A DNA stretch of 64,000 nucleotides from Flavobacterium cyanobacteriorum (GTDB lineage: Bacteria; Bacteroidota; Bacteroidia; Flavobacteriales; Flavobacteriaceae): NCBI RefSeq assembly GCF_002251835.1, contig NZ_NOXV01000304.1, positions 26,144 to 90,143 on the forward strand, in the 5' to 3' direction. Position numbers and translations under genes: made by a program. The notes beneath the pieces are model-generated. The model was not told where the DNA came from. It searched no databases and was given only the letters and a program-made list of their open reading frames with translations. This document shows positions 53,791 through 61,311 of this stretch, piece by piece; the stretch's first letter is position 1; every line of letters begins with the position of its first letter.

Positions 53791-54912
53791 TCAATTTCTA
53801 GAAAAACGCTTATGTTTCAGTTGCCGAAGGAGCACAACCAGGCTCGTAATCATTACCGGCAGCATCATCACCAGGTGGGGCTTATCCAGCATAAAGCCGG
53901 TATAAACGCCAAGGCAGCAAAGGCAGGCATAAACCAGTAAACGTATCCCTTTTTGGTTGTTTTTTATCATAAAATACAACAACACCAGGAACAAGGGGTT
54001 AAACAGCAGGGCGTTATAGTTTAGCCGTACTTCTTCATGCAGGGAATAAAACCCAACAGTGCTCAAAAAAACGCCCAAAATACCTGTAACGGCAAGGTAG
54101 GCAATCGCGGCCTTTTTCCTGCGGGTCACAAGGAGTACCACCAGCATCACAAGGCTAAAAGTGTAGATGTTATTCCACCAGGGTGTTGTGTGCTTTGCTG
54201 TAGATGTATAAATCCGTAGCGCAGGCGCTGCAAGCGCACCCCGGGTTGTTACAGTATTATCAACTCCCTGTAACAGCTGCATAGGCAGGAAAAGGTTATA
54301 TTGCTCTTTATCGGTCTTGTAACCAAACATGAGGTTAATACCAAGGCTTTCATAGAACTTACCCTGTAGTTTTTCCAGAATTATAGCCCTGTTGGTTTTG
54401 CCTTTGTCTTTATTTATATCAGATATACCTCCCGGGACATGGGCCCTGAGTATATCAGCGGCCTTAGTGGTACAGTTGCGGTCAATGAATTTATAAGTAT
54501 AAAAGCGCTCCTTTAACGTAAGGCTTTGGTTAAGTGCAACAGCAATACTCTGCTTTTGCGCATAGGTAAGGTTAAGCACCTGCTCATATACATCCCGGTT
54601 ATAGTAGCGGTATGTATCCAAAAAATCTTCATAATAATCAGCAGCAACAAAATATTGCAGGTCCCCTTTTACAAACTTTAGGTAAAAATTAGCAGTAGTA
54701 AAGTCAAACATGCCATAGTTGTAAACCACATCAGTACCGGTTACAGGGTCGGCCACACGTATAGCCGTATGCCCAAAAACTGAATACAATTCATTACCCG
54801 GGCCGCAGGTAAGCAGGCTTATCCGGGCTTTATCTGACAGCGCAGGTTGTGCGGATACAGTAAAATAAAAAAGTATAATCAGAAGAAAAGACAGGTTTTT
54901 CAGGCTGCGCAT
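53791..54912 (-). CDS. Lnb-like lipoprotein N-acyltransferase (DUF4105)
   Basis: This 373-residue protein has a signal peptide, a periplasmic DUF4105 domain with LLTCGPGNELYSVFGHTAIRV and the Cys region FIDRNCTTKAADIL, and about five C-terminal membrane helices. This matches Lnb, the Bacteroides enzyme that adds the third acyl chain to lipoproteins; the His and Cys shown are the likely catalytic pair. It starts 10 bases after the PorV/PorQ-like gene. Confidence 0.78.
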   Translation of the reverse strand: MRSLKNLSFLLIILFYFTVSAQPALSDKARISLLTCGPGNELYSVFGHTAIRVADPVTGTDVVYNYGMFDFTTANFYLKFVKGDLQYFVAADYYEDFLDTYRYYNRDVYEQVLNLTYAQKQSIAVALNQSLTLKERFYTYKFIDRNCTTKAADILRAHVPGGISDINKDKGKTNRAIILEKLQGKFYESLGINLMFGYKTDKEQYNLFLPMQLLQGVDNTVTTRGALAAPALRIYTSTAKHTTPWWNNIYTFSLVMLVVLLVTRRKKAAIAYLAVTGILGVFLSTVGFYSLHEEVRLNYNALLFNPLFLVLLYFMIKNNQKGIRLLVYACLCCLGVYTGFMLDKPHLVMMLPVMITSLVVLLRQLKHKRFSRN

Positions 54913-54922
54913 AGTACAAATT

Positions 54923-56014
54923 TTAGCGCCTAAAGATACCTAAATCTACTTTAAGGGAAAAGATGTTGGAATACAAAGCCGCACTCTGGTCGCCAAGGTC
55001 AGTAAGGGCATAATCCACCTGTATGCCTTTGTATTTAAAGCCGAGCCCTATGTTCGGCTGGAAACTTAATTTCTGTGTATTGTCAATTTGGGTGATATTC
55101 TGGAAATTACCTACCCCGGCGCGGACAAAAACAAGGTCAATGTAGCCGGCCTCAAACCCTAAGGCAGGGTCAATACTTACAATTTCACTCGAAATAATAT
55201 CATTGGTCTGTGCGAACTGCATGTTCAGGTTCATGGCGGCTACAAGGCTGTAATCGTATCTTATGATAAACTTTTTTGAAATGCCAAATTGAGCCTTTGG
55301 TGCCGTAATTTCAGTAGTTTCTGGCAGTTCCTGGTTTTCGCCCGGCACGGCATCCTTTATGGTATTATACTCCTCCTCATCAATTGTCCAGGTATTGTAC
55401 GTTGTGGTAATATCACGCAGCATAAGGCCAAACTTCCATTCATTTTTAGTTTCATACTGCAGGCCTACATCAAATCCGAAACCCCATGATGTCGCAAATT
55501 TCCCAATGATACGGCGTATTACTTTAGCATTGATTCCATAATTAAACCCATCCAGCGGTAACGAACGGGCATAAGACACTGTAAAAGCATAATCGGCAGC
55601 AGAGAACAGGCTGATGCGGTTATAGTCAATATTGCCTTCGCTGTCAATAAGTTGTGTGGTATTTAAAATATCGTCAACACCAAAGCGTATGGCCGATATG
55701 GCTATGGCGCTGCGTTCATCTATCGGCATGGCAAAAGCGGCATAGTCATATTGTGCAATATTGGCAAAGTAGCTTGCGTGCATCAGGGCTACCTGCTTAT
55801 CTTTAACCTGTAGCAGGCCTGCCGGATTCCAGTAACCGGAATTTACATCCCCGGTTTGGGCTGTTACAGCATTGCTCATACCCAAAGCGGCAGCATCCAC
55901 ACCGATGTTCAGGAACTCATTGGAGTATTTCCGTACGGACTGGGCATGGGTGCAGAGTGCCAGCATAAACAGTAAAGCCGCATGTACTTTTTTCAAGGCA
56001 ATTATTTTGTACAA
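54923..56014 (-). CDS. PorV/PorQ-like outer-membrane beta-barrel protein
   Basis: This 363-residue protein has a signal peptide and then the family opening FLNIGVDAAALGMSNAVTAQ and VNSGYWNPAGLL, followed by beta-barrel strands. PorV and PorQ work with the type IX secretion system, but many relatives have other or unknown roles, and no other secretion gene is near. It forms an operon with the Lnb-like gene. Confidence 0.78.
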   Translation of the reverse strand: MYKIIALKKVHAALLFMLALCTHAQSVRKYSNEFLNIGVDAAALGMSNAVTAQTGDVNSGYWNPAGLLQVKDKQVALMHASYFANIAQYDYAAFAMPIDERSAIAISAIRFGVDDILNTTQLIDSEGNIDYNRISLFSAADYAFTVSYARSLPLDGFNYGINAKVIRRIIGKFATSWGFGFDVGLQYETKNEWKFGLMLRDITTTYNTWTIDEEEYNTIKDAVPGENQELPETTEITAPKAQFGISKKFIIRYDYSLVAAMNLNMQFAQTNDIISSEIVSIDPALGFEAGYIDLVFVRAGVGNFQNITQIDNTQKLSFQPNIGLGFKYKGIQVDYALTDLGDQSAALYSNIFSLKVDLGIFRR

Positions 56015-56067
56015 ATATGATATAAAATTCTCAATTACTAAACTCCAATTCTATTAACTTATTGTGT

Positions 56068-56075
56068 TAACTTTG
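56068..56075 (+). promoter_or_regulatory. -7 promoter element of pssA
   Basis: TAACTTTG fits TAnnTTTG and lies 21 bases before the pssA ATG, in the 82-base divergent gap with the PorV/PorQ-like gene. Confidence 0.55.
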
Positions 56076-56096
56076 CGGTAATAAACAAAAGTATAT

Positions 56097-56840
56097 ATGG
56101 CTCTAAAAAAACATATCCCTAACCTTATTACCCTGCTTAATCTGGCGTCTGGGCTTATCGCCCTTGTATATGCGTTTGAAACCAACCTCCAGATGGCATT
56201 TTTTTGGGTGTGTATGGGTATATTTTTTGATTTTTGGGACGGATTTTTTGCCCGTATTTTTAAAGCCCAAAGCCCCATTGGCCTTCAGCTTGATTCCCTT
56301 GCCGATATGGTTACCAGCGGTGTAGTGCCTGGTGTAGCCATGTTCCAGCTACTGGTCAATATCAACGATATGCACGAAGAATATAATCTTGCTGCCGAAA
56401 ATAATTACATGGGCATCTTGCCGTATTTTGGTTTTATCATCACACTCGCATCATGCTACAGGCTTGCCAAGTTCAATGTTGATTCAAGGCAGACAGACTC
56501 ATTCATCGGGTTGCCAACTCCTGCCAATGCCCTCTTCATAATGAGCCTGCCTATAATACTGCATCACACCGGAGGTGAAGGATGGATTTTTGAATCGCTT
56601 AGCAATCCATATGTACTGGTAGGTATAAGCCTCCTTAGCGCTTATATGCTCAATGCCGAAATACCGCTCTTTTCGCTAAAGGTAAAATACTTTAATTGGG
56701 AACATAACAAAACGCAGTTTATATTCCTCATTGTTTCGGTGTTGTTGCTGTTCTTTTTCCAGTACCTCGGAATACCGCTTATTATTCTTTTTTATGTGGT
56801 ACTTTCGGCACTAACCAATAAATTCAGCAAGGCTCAGTAA
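56097..56840 (+). CDS. pssA: CDP-diacylglycerol-serine O-phosphatidyltransferase
   Basis: This 247-residue membrane protein has the CDP-alcohol phosphotransferase motif DFWDGFFARIFKAQSPIGLQ followed by LDSLADM, which fits DGxxARxxxxxxxxGxxxDxxxD. It has about six to seven hydrophobic segments and makes phosphatidylserine, the precursor of phosphatidylethanolamine. It abuts the GH25 gene with no gap. Confidence 0.93.
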   Translation: MALKKHIPNLITLLNLASGLIALVYAFETNLQMAFFWVCMGIFFDFWDGFFARIFKAQSPIGLQLDSLADMVTSGVVPGVAMFQLLVNINDMHEEYNLAAENNYMGILPYFGFIITLASCYRLAKFNVDSRQTDSFIGLPTPANALFIMSLPIILHHTGGEGWIFESLSNPYVLVGISLLSAYMLNAEIPLFSLKVKYFNWEHNKTQFIFLIVSVLLLFFFQYLGIPLIILFYVVLSALTNKFSKAQ

Positions 56841-57710
56841 ATGAAGCGCGTGCCGCCAAAAACCGTAAAGCGGAAGGCGAAACCCCGTAGCACAAAAAAA
56901 ACACTTACTCCCGGTAAAATACTGCGCTATTCGCTGGCTTTACTGGTTGTATCATTCCTTGTAGCCATGGCATACAACTACAGGCATGGCTTGCTATACT
57001 ACCTCGGTTTTAAAAGTAATAAACGTATTGAGGCTTTAGGAAAAAAAGAAGAACGCAAAATTACTGACCTGCGCATATATGAAATTGTATCACGCCACAA
57101 GGATAAGGTATTTGGTATTGATGTATCACACTACCAGGGAGAGATTGACTGGGACAGTGTGCACAAGGGCAGTAATGATTTTCCGCTGAAGTTTATTTTC
57201 ATTCGTGCCACTGCGGGAAAGAACAGCCTTGACAGACGGTTTAAAACAAACTGGCAGAAAGCGCGTGAGTATGGTTTTCTATGCGGCGCCTACCATTACT
57301 ACCGGCCTAACGAAAACTCCGTCCAACAGGCTGATAACTTTATAAAAAATGTTACCCTCAAAAAAGGCGACCTCCCACCGGTGCTCGATATTGAGCAAAT
57401 ACCCAGTAAGCAAAGTATTGACAGCCTGAAAAGCGGCCTGAAGCGTTGGCTGGACAAGGTAGAAAGGCACTATGGCATGAAACCTGTAATTTATAGCGGG
57501 GAAAGTTTTTATACCGATTTTTTACGGGAAGAATTTAAAGGTTATGACCTATGGATTGCCAATTATAGCTTTTTTGATGATGAAATACGCCCTGAGTGGC
57601 TCTTCTGGCAGTTTACAGACCGCGCAGTTATAAAAGGGATAAAAGGAGATGTTGATGTGAATATCTTCAATGGAAGCCAGCATCAGCTCAAAAGCAGGTG
57701 TAAAAGGTAG
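56841..57710 (+). CDS. Membrane-anchored GH25 lysozyme-like glycoside hydrolase
   Basis: This 289-residue protein has a basic N-terminus, one membrane helix (LRYSLALLVVSFLVAMAYNY, about residues 30-50) and a GH25 domain: VFGIDVSHYQGEIDWDSV, CGAYHYYRP, PVLDIEQIP with the catalytic acidic pair, and LWIANYSFF. GH25 enzymes cut peptidoglycan glycan strands. The anchor suggests action in the periplasm. The gene starts right after pssA. Confidence 0.9.
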   Translation: MKRVPPKTVKRKAKPRSTKKTLTPGKILRYSLALLVVSFLVAMAYNYRHGLLYYLGFKSNKRIEALGKKEERKITDLRIYEIVSRHKDKVFGIDVSHYQGEIDWDSVHKGSNDFPLKFIFIRATAGKNSLDRRFKTNWQKAREYGFLCGAYHYYRPNENSVQQADNFIKNVTLKKGDLPPVLDIEQIPSKQSIDSLKSGLKRWLDKVERHYGMKPVIYSGESFYTDFLREEFKGYDLWIANYSFFDDEIRPEWLFWQFTDRAVIKGIKGDVDVNIFNGSQHQLKSRCKR

Positions 57711-57719
57711 CATATTTTG

Positions 57720-57727
57720 TATATTTG
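57720..57727 (+). promoter_or_regulatory. -7 promoter element of the lipoprotein gene
   Basis: TATATTTG lies 53 bases before the ATG at 57780 and is preceded by TTTTG. Confidence 0.5.
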
Positions 57728-57779
57728 TAAGTGATTCGTAGGGCTTAGTCATAACACTATACAATTTTAATATTAATAT

Positions 57780-58175
57780 ATGAGAGGCATTAAAGTGCTA
57801 TTGTCGGTTTGTGTTATTGTATTACAGGGGTGTGGTGGTACAGTAGCCGCGAAAAAAACTGACAGGGGGGCTACAATTTCAGCAGACTATGGTTATTCCG
57901 AGAAAAATCCTGTAAAAGTGGGAGGTGTAGCAAATGGCCCGGAAAATGAAAGAAAGTATCTGGACCGCCTCACCGGCCCTAATGGTGAAACAGTTACTTA
58001 TATAAGGCTTGGCAGCTGTTGTGCTTTTGAAAGTAAAAACGGTATTATGGGTATGGGGATGCTGGACAGATATGAAATTACTATTGAAGGTAAAGGTGAA
58101 AAGAAGATTTTATACCTCAATATGTATGATAAAGATGAATTATTTGCACCTAAAGGTTTATTGCTAAAAAATTAA
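57780..58175 (+). CDS. Hypothetical small lipoprotein
   Basis: This 131-residue protein has a lipoprotein signal (lipobox VLQGCGG, Cys about residue 18). The mature part contains NPVKVGGVANGPENERKYLD, GPNGETVTYIRLGSCCAFES and a Lys-rich end. It resembles a conserved Bacteroidota lipoprotein family of unknown function. It has its own promoter element and ends before a bidirectional terminator. Confidence 0.75.
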   Translation: MRGIKVLLSVCVIVLQGCGGTVAAKKTDRGATISADYGYSEKNPVKVGGVANGPENERKYLDRLTGPNGETVTYIRLGSCCAFESKNGIMGMGMLDRYEITIEGKGEKKILYLNMYDKDELFAPKGLLLKN

Positions 58176-58250
58176 GCGCTGATACAGGCTTGATTGCACA
58201 TGTTATTGTTTTAAGTATTAATTGTTATTCTCACTTTTATCTAAAATATA

Positions 58251-58276
58251 AAAGCCCTTTCGTTTGAGAGGGCTTT
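58251..58276. terminator. Bidirectional terminator between the lipoprotein and lptB genes
   Basis: An 11-bp stem (AAAGCCCTTTC with GAGAGGGCTTT, one T-G wobble) closes a GTTT loop. It lies between convergent genes; T-rich sequence follows on the minus strand (TTTTATATTTT), so it should end lptB transcription best. Confidence 0.75.
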
Positions 58277-58285
58277 ATGATATTA

Positions 58286-59071
58286 TCAAAAATTTTCCTG
58301 TTCGGGTACTTCGCGTGATTCCGTGTGCTGGCTGAAGTCGAGCTTCTTTTTACGAAGTTCAAAGTTTTGCCCAAGGTAAACCTTACGCACCATTTCGTCG
58401 GCAGCAAGCTCTTCAGGTACGCCGGCCTTTAGGATACCGCCCTCAAACATAAGGTACGTTTTATCGGTAATAGCAAGTGTTTCCTGCACATTGTGGTCGG
58501 TTATAAGGATGCCTATGTTCTTGTTTTTAAGCTGGGCCACTATACGCTGGATGTCCTCTACCGCTACAGGGTCAACGCCGGCAAAAGGCTCATCCAGCAG
58601 GATGAATTTTGGGTCGGTGGCCAGTGCACGTGCAATCTCCGTACGCCTTCTTTCACCTCCTGACAGTAGATCGCCACGGTTAGTACGGATGTGCTGCAGG
58701 CTGAATTCATCTATCAGCGCTTCCATTTTAGCTTCCTGCTCCTGTTTGGAAAGTTTTGTCAGCTGAAGCACGCTGAGGATGTTATCTTCAATGCTCAGTT
58801 TACGGAATACCGATGCTTCCTGTGCCAGGTAGCCGATACCGTTTTGTGCTCGCTTATACATTGGGAAATCGGTTATTTCCATATTATCCAGGAATATCTT
58901 CCCTGAATTTGGCTTTACCAGGCCCACTATCATGTAAAAAGAGGTGGTCTTGCCGGCTCCGTTAGGGCCAAGCAAACCTACAATCTCGCCCTGTTTCACT
59001 TCAACGGATATCCCTTTTACAACTGTACGGCCTTTATATGTCTTTACAAGATTATCTGCCCTTAGTATCAT
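58286..59071 (-). CDS. lptB: LPS export ABC transporter ATP-binding protein LptB
   Basis: The start MILRADNLVKTYKGR at 59071 is preferred; the longer frame adds 20 residues that overlap the previous gene. The 261-residue product has Walker A GPNGAGKTTSFYMI, signature LSGGERRRTEIARAL, Walker B FILLDEPFAGVDP and the switch His in ITDHNV. It powers LPS extraction from the inner membrane. A polar tail of about 20 residues follows the usual end. Last gene of the kdsD-tatC-CMD-lptB operon. Confidence 0.93.
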   Translation of the reverse strand: MILRADNLVKTYKGRTVVKGISVEVKQGEIVGLLGPNGAGKTTSFYMIVGLVKPNSGKIFLDNMEITDFPMYKRAQNGIGYLAQEASVFRKLSIEDNILSVLQLTKLSKQEQEAKMEALIDEFSLQHIRTNRGDLLSGGERRRTEIARALATDPKFILLDEPFAGVDPVAVEDIQRIVAQLKNKNIGILITDHNVQETLAITDKTYLMFEGGILKAGVPEELAADEMVRKVYLGQNFELRKKKLDFSQHTESREVPEQENF

Positions 59072-59081
59072 AGTAATATTG

Positions 59082-59444
59082 TTATTGATTAGAGCTTCCT
59101 GCCTTTTCTTCCAACGCTTCCCAAAACTCATAAGCCCTCCGGAGGTGCGGTATCACTATGGTTCCGCCCACCAGTGTGGCTATGCCAAGTGCTTCCATAA
59201 CCTGTTCTTTTGAAAGGCCTTCTTTATGGCAGGTTTCCAGGTGATATTTGATGCAATCATCGCACCTTAGCACAGCCGAAGCCACAAGCCCCAGCAGTTC
59301 TTTAGTTTTAACGTCAAGAGCGCCCTCCATGTAGGCGTTGGTGTCCAGGTTAAAAATGCGTTTTATTATCTTGTTGTTATCCGCCAGCAGCTTGTCGTTC
59401 ATCTTTTGGCGGTAGTCATTAAATTCCTGTACCAAATCAGCCAT
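59082..59444 (-). CDS. Carboxymuconolactone decarboxylase (AhpD-like) family protein
   Basis: This 120-residue protein has the AhpD-like redox motif in LRCDDCIKYHLE (CxxC followed by His) and a family-typical C-terminus (ALGIATLVGGTIVIPHLRRA). It may act as an alkylhydroperoxidase-type or general thiol protein. Its start overlaps the tatC end by 8 bases, and it precedes lptB by 10, so it belongs to an envelope operon. Confidence 0.85.
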   Translation of the reverse strand: MADLVQEFNDYRQKMNDKLLADNNKIIKRIFNLDTNAYMEGALDVKTKELLGLVASAVLRCDDCIKYHLETCHKEGLSKEQVMEALGIATLVGGTIVIPHLRRAYEFWEALEEKAGSSNQ

Positions 59445-60258
59445 TTGCTTCTTCTTTTAATCGTTTTTTATTCATTCGTGCCGCAATGAGTATACTTACC
59501 TCATACAGTATAACCAGCGGTATGGTTACAATGAGCTGGCTTACTACATCAGGAGGCGTTACTATGGCAGCAATTATAAGGATTATCACGTAAGCATACC
59601 GCCTGTAGTTCCTTAAGAAGCCCGCGCTTACCAGCCCTATTTTTGCCAGGAAATACATAATTACCGGCATTTCAAAAACCAGGCCACACGATACGGCTGT
59701 AGTCTTTACCAAGCTAAGGTAGGAATCAAGGTCTATATCGTTCTTTACCACATCGCTGATTTTATAATTCCCTAAAAAATTGAGGGAGAGCGGTGTTATA
59801 AGGTAGTGCCCAAAGAGTACACCGATAAAGAAAAGTATTGAAGTAGTAATAATGAATACCACGGCATATTTTTTTTCCCGGTCATACAGCGCCGGGCTTA
59901 TAAACTTCCAGAATTCCCATAAAATAAAAGGGAATGCCAGTATAAAGCCTGCTGTTATTGAGGTCCAGATATCAGTTGAAAACTGGCCGTCCATGGTGCG
60001 GCTCTGTATTTCAAAAGGCAGTTGCTTTATACAAAAGCTTTTGTCAAGGTCATATTTATTGGCAAGGTCGCAAAAAAAGCGGTAGGTAATAAAATCACCA
60101 TCCTTAGGCGCAAAAATAATCTCATCAAAGATAAAATCACTGAATGTAAAGGCTATACAGCCACAAATAACAATAGCAATAGAACTGCGTACCAGCAGCC
60201 AGCGCAGTTCTTCCAGGTGGTCTAAAAAGGACATTTCGCCCGATTTATTTTTTGCCAT
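59437..60258 (-). CDS. tatC: Sec-independent protein translocase TatC
   Basis: This 273-residue protein has about six membrane helices and TatC motifs: MSFLDHLEELRWLLVRSSIA at the N-terminus, LAFPFILWEFWKFISPALYD, and PDVVSQLIVTIPLVILYE. It is the signal-binding core of the twin-arginine translocase. A loop of about 50 residues (about 60-110) is longer than in E. coli TatC, as is common in Bacteroidota. Start overlaps the kdsD stop by one base. Confidence 0.94.
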   Translation of the reverse strand: MAKNKSGEMSFLDHLEELRWLLVRSSIAIVICGCIAFTFSDFIFDEIIFAPKDGDFITYRFFCDLANKYDLDKSFCIKQLPFEIQSRTMDGQFSTDIWTSITAGFILAFPFILWEFWKFISPALYDREKKYAVVFIITTSILFFIGVLFGHYLITPLSLNFLGNYKISDVVKNDIDLDSYLSLVKTTAVSCGLVFEMPVIMYFLAKIGLVSAGFLRNYRRYAYVIILIIAAIVTPPDVVSQLIVTIPLVILYEVSILIAARMNKKRLKEEANG

Positions 60259-61223
60259 TATACAATGCCTTCTTTTAAAATGTCGTGTAAATGCAATATA
60301 CCTTTATACTCACCCTCATCAGCTACTACAAGCTGTGTAATGGAGAAATTCTCAAGGGTATGGAGGGCATCTATTGCCATGTCAGACGATTTTATCATTT
60401 TTGGGTTGTGTGTCATAATATCCCTGGCAGTTAAGCCGGCAATGTTGTCATGATTGTTTAGCATTCGCCTTATGTCACCGTCAGTAATTATCCCTACTAC
60501 TTTTTCATTTTCAATGACTGCCGTAACTCCCAGCCTTTTTTCTGAAATTTCCACAATAGCCTTTTTAATGCTGCAGTCGGGGCTAACTACCGGCTTGTGT
60601 GTGCCGTCGAGCATATCGCCAACGCGCAGCAGCAGTTTTTTGCCCAGCGCGCCGCCCGGATGGTATTTAGCAAAATCTTCGCTCCTGAATCCCCGCATTT
60701 CTATAAGGCATACAGCAAGTGCGTCGCCAAGTACAAGTTGTGCTGTGGTACTGTTGGTAGGGGCCAGGTTGTTAGGGTCCGCCTCATGGTCTACATACGC
60801 ATGGAGTACAAAATCGGATTGTTTTGCCAGGAAAGATGTTTTGCTGGCCGTCATCCCTATCAGCAGGTTGCCAACACGCTTGAGTAACGGAGCCAGTACT
60901 TTAATTTCGGGGCTGTTGCCGCTTTTTGAAATGCACATTACCACATCTCCGGGCTGCACCATGCCCAGGTCGCCGTGAATGGCTTCAGCGGCATGAAGGA
61001 ACAGGGAAGGGGTTCCGGTAGAATTAAGTGAGGCTACAATTTTTTGTGCGATTAGTGCACTCTTACCTATACCGGTTACTACAAAACGGCCTCTGCAGTT
61101 ATATATCGACTGCACAGCTTCTGCAAATCCATCATCAAGGAACTGTGCCAGCTTGCCAATGCTCTCACTTTCAGAATATATCGTCTTTTTGGCAGAAGCC
61201 AGTATTGCGTCTTTGTTTATCAC
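60258..61223 (-). CDS. kdsD: Arabinose-5-phosphate isomerase (KdsD/KpsF family)
   Basis: This 321-residue protein has an N-terminal SIS sugar isomerase domain (RFVVTGIGKSALIAQKIVAS, STGTPSLFLHAAEAIHGDLG) and a C-terminal CBS pair (about residues 205-320). It interconverts ribulose-5-P and arabinose-5-P for Kdo synthesis in the LPS core. First gene of the operon with tatC, CMD and lptB. Confidence 0.93.
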   Translation of the reverse strand: MINKDAILASAKKTIYSESESIGKLAQFLDDGFAEAVQSIYNCRGRFVVTGIGKSALIAQKIVASLNSTGTPSLFLHAAEAIHGDLGMVQPGDVVMCISKSGNSPEIKVLAPLLKRVGNLLIGMTASKTSFLAKQSDFVLHAYVDHEADPNNLAPTNSTTAQLVLGDALAVCLIEMRGFRSEDFAKYHPGGALGKKLLLRVGDMLDGTHKPVVSPDCSIKKAIVEISEKRLGVTAVIENEKVVGIITDGDIRRMLNNHDNIAGLTARDIMTHNPKMIKSSDMAIDALHTLENFSITQLVVADEGEYKGILHLHDILKEGIV

Positions 61224-61266
61224 GCTTTGTGAATGTTTAAATATTTGCGGGTAATAAAGATTTTTG

Positions 61267-61274
61267 TATCTTTA
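61267..61274 (+). promoter_or_regulatory. Possible -7 promoter element of recQ
   Basis: TATCTTTA, one base off TAnnTTTG, lies 37 bases before the recQ ATG in the divergent 88-base gap. Confidence 0.35.
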
Positions 61275-61311
61275 GGTTCTGCAAATTTATGTAAATTACT
61301 ATTAATAAATA

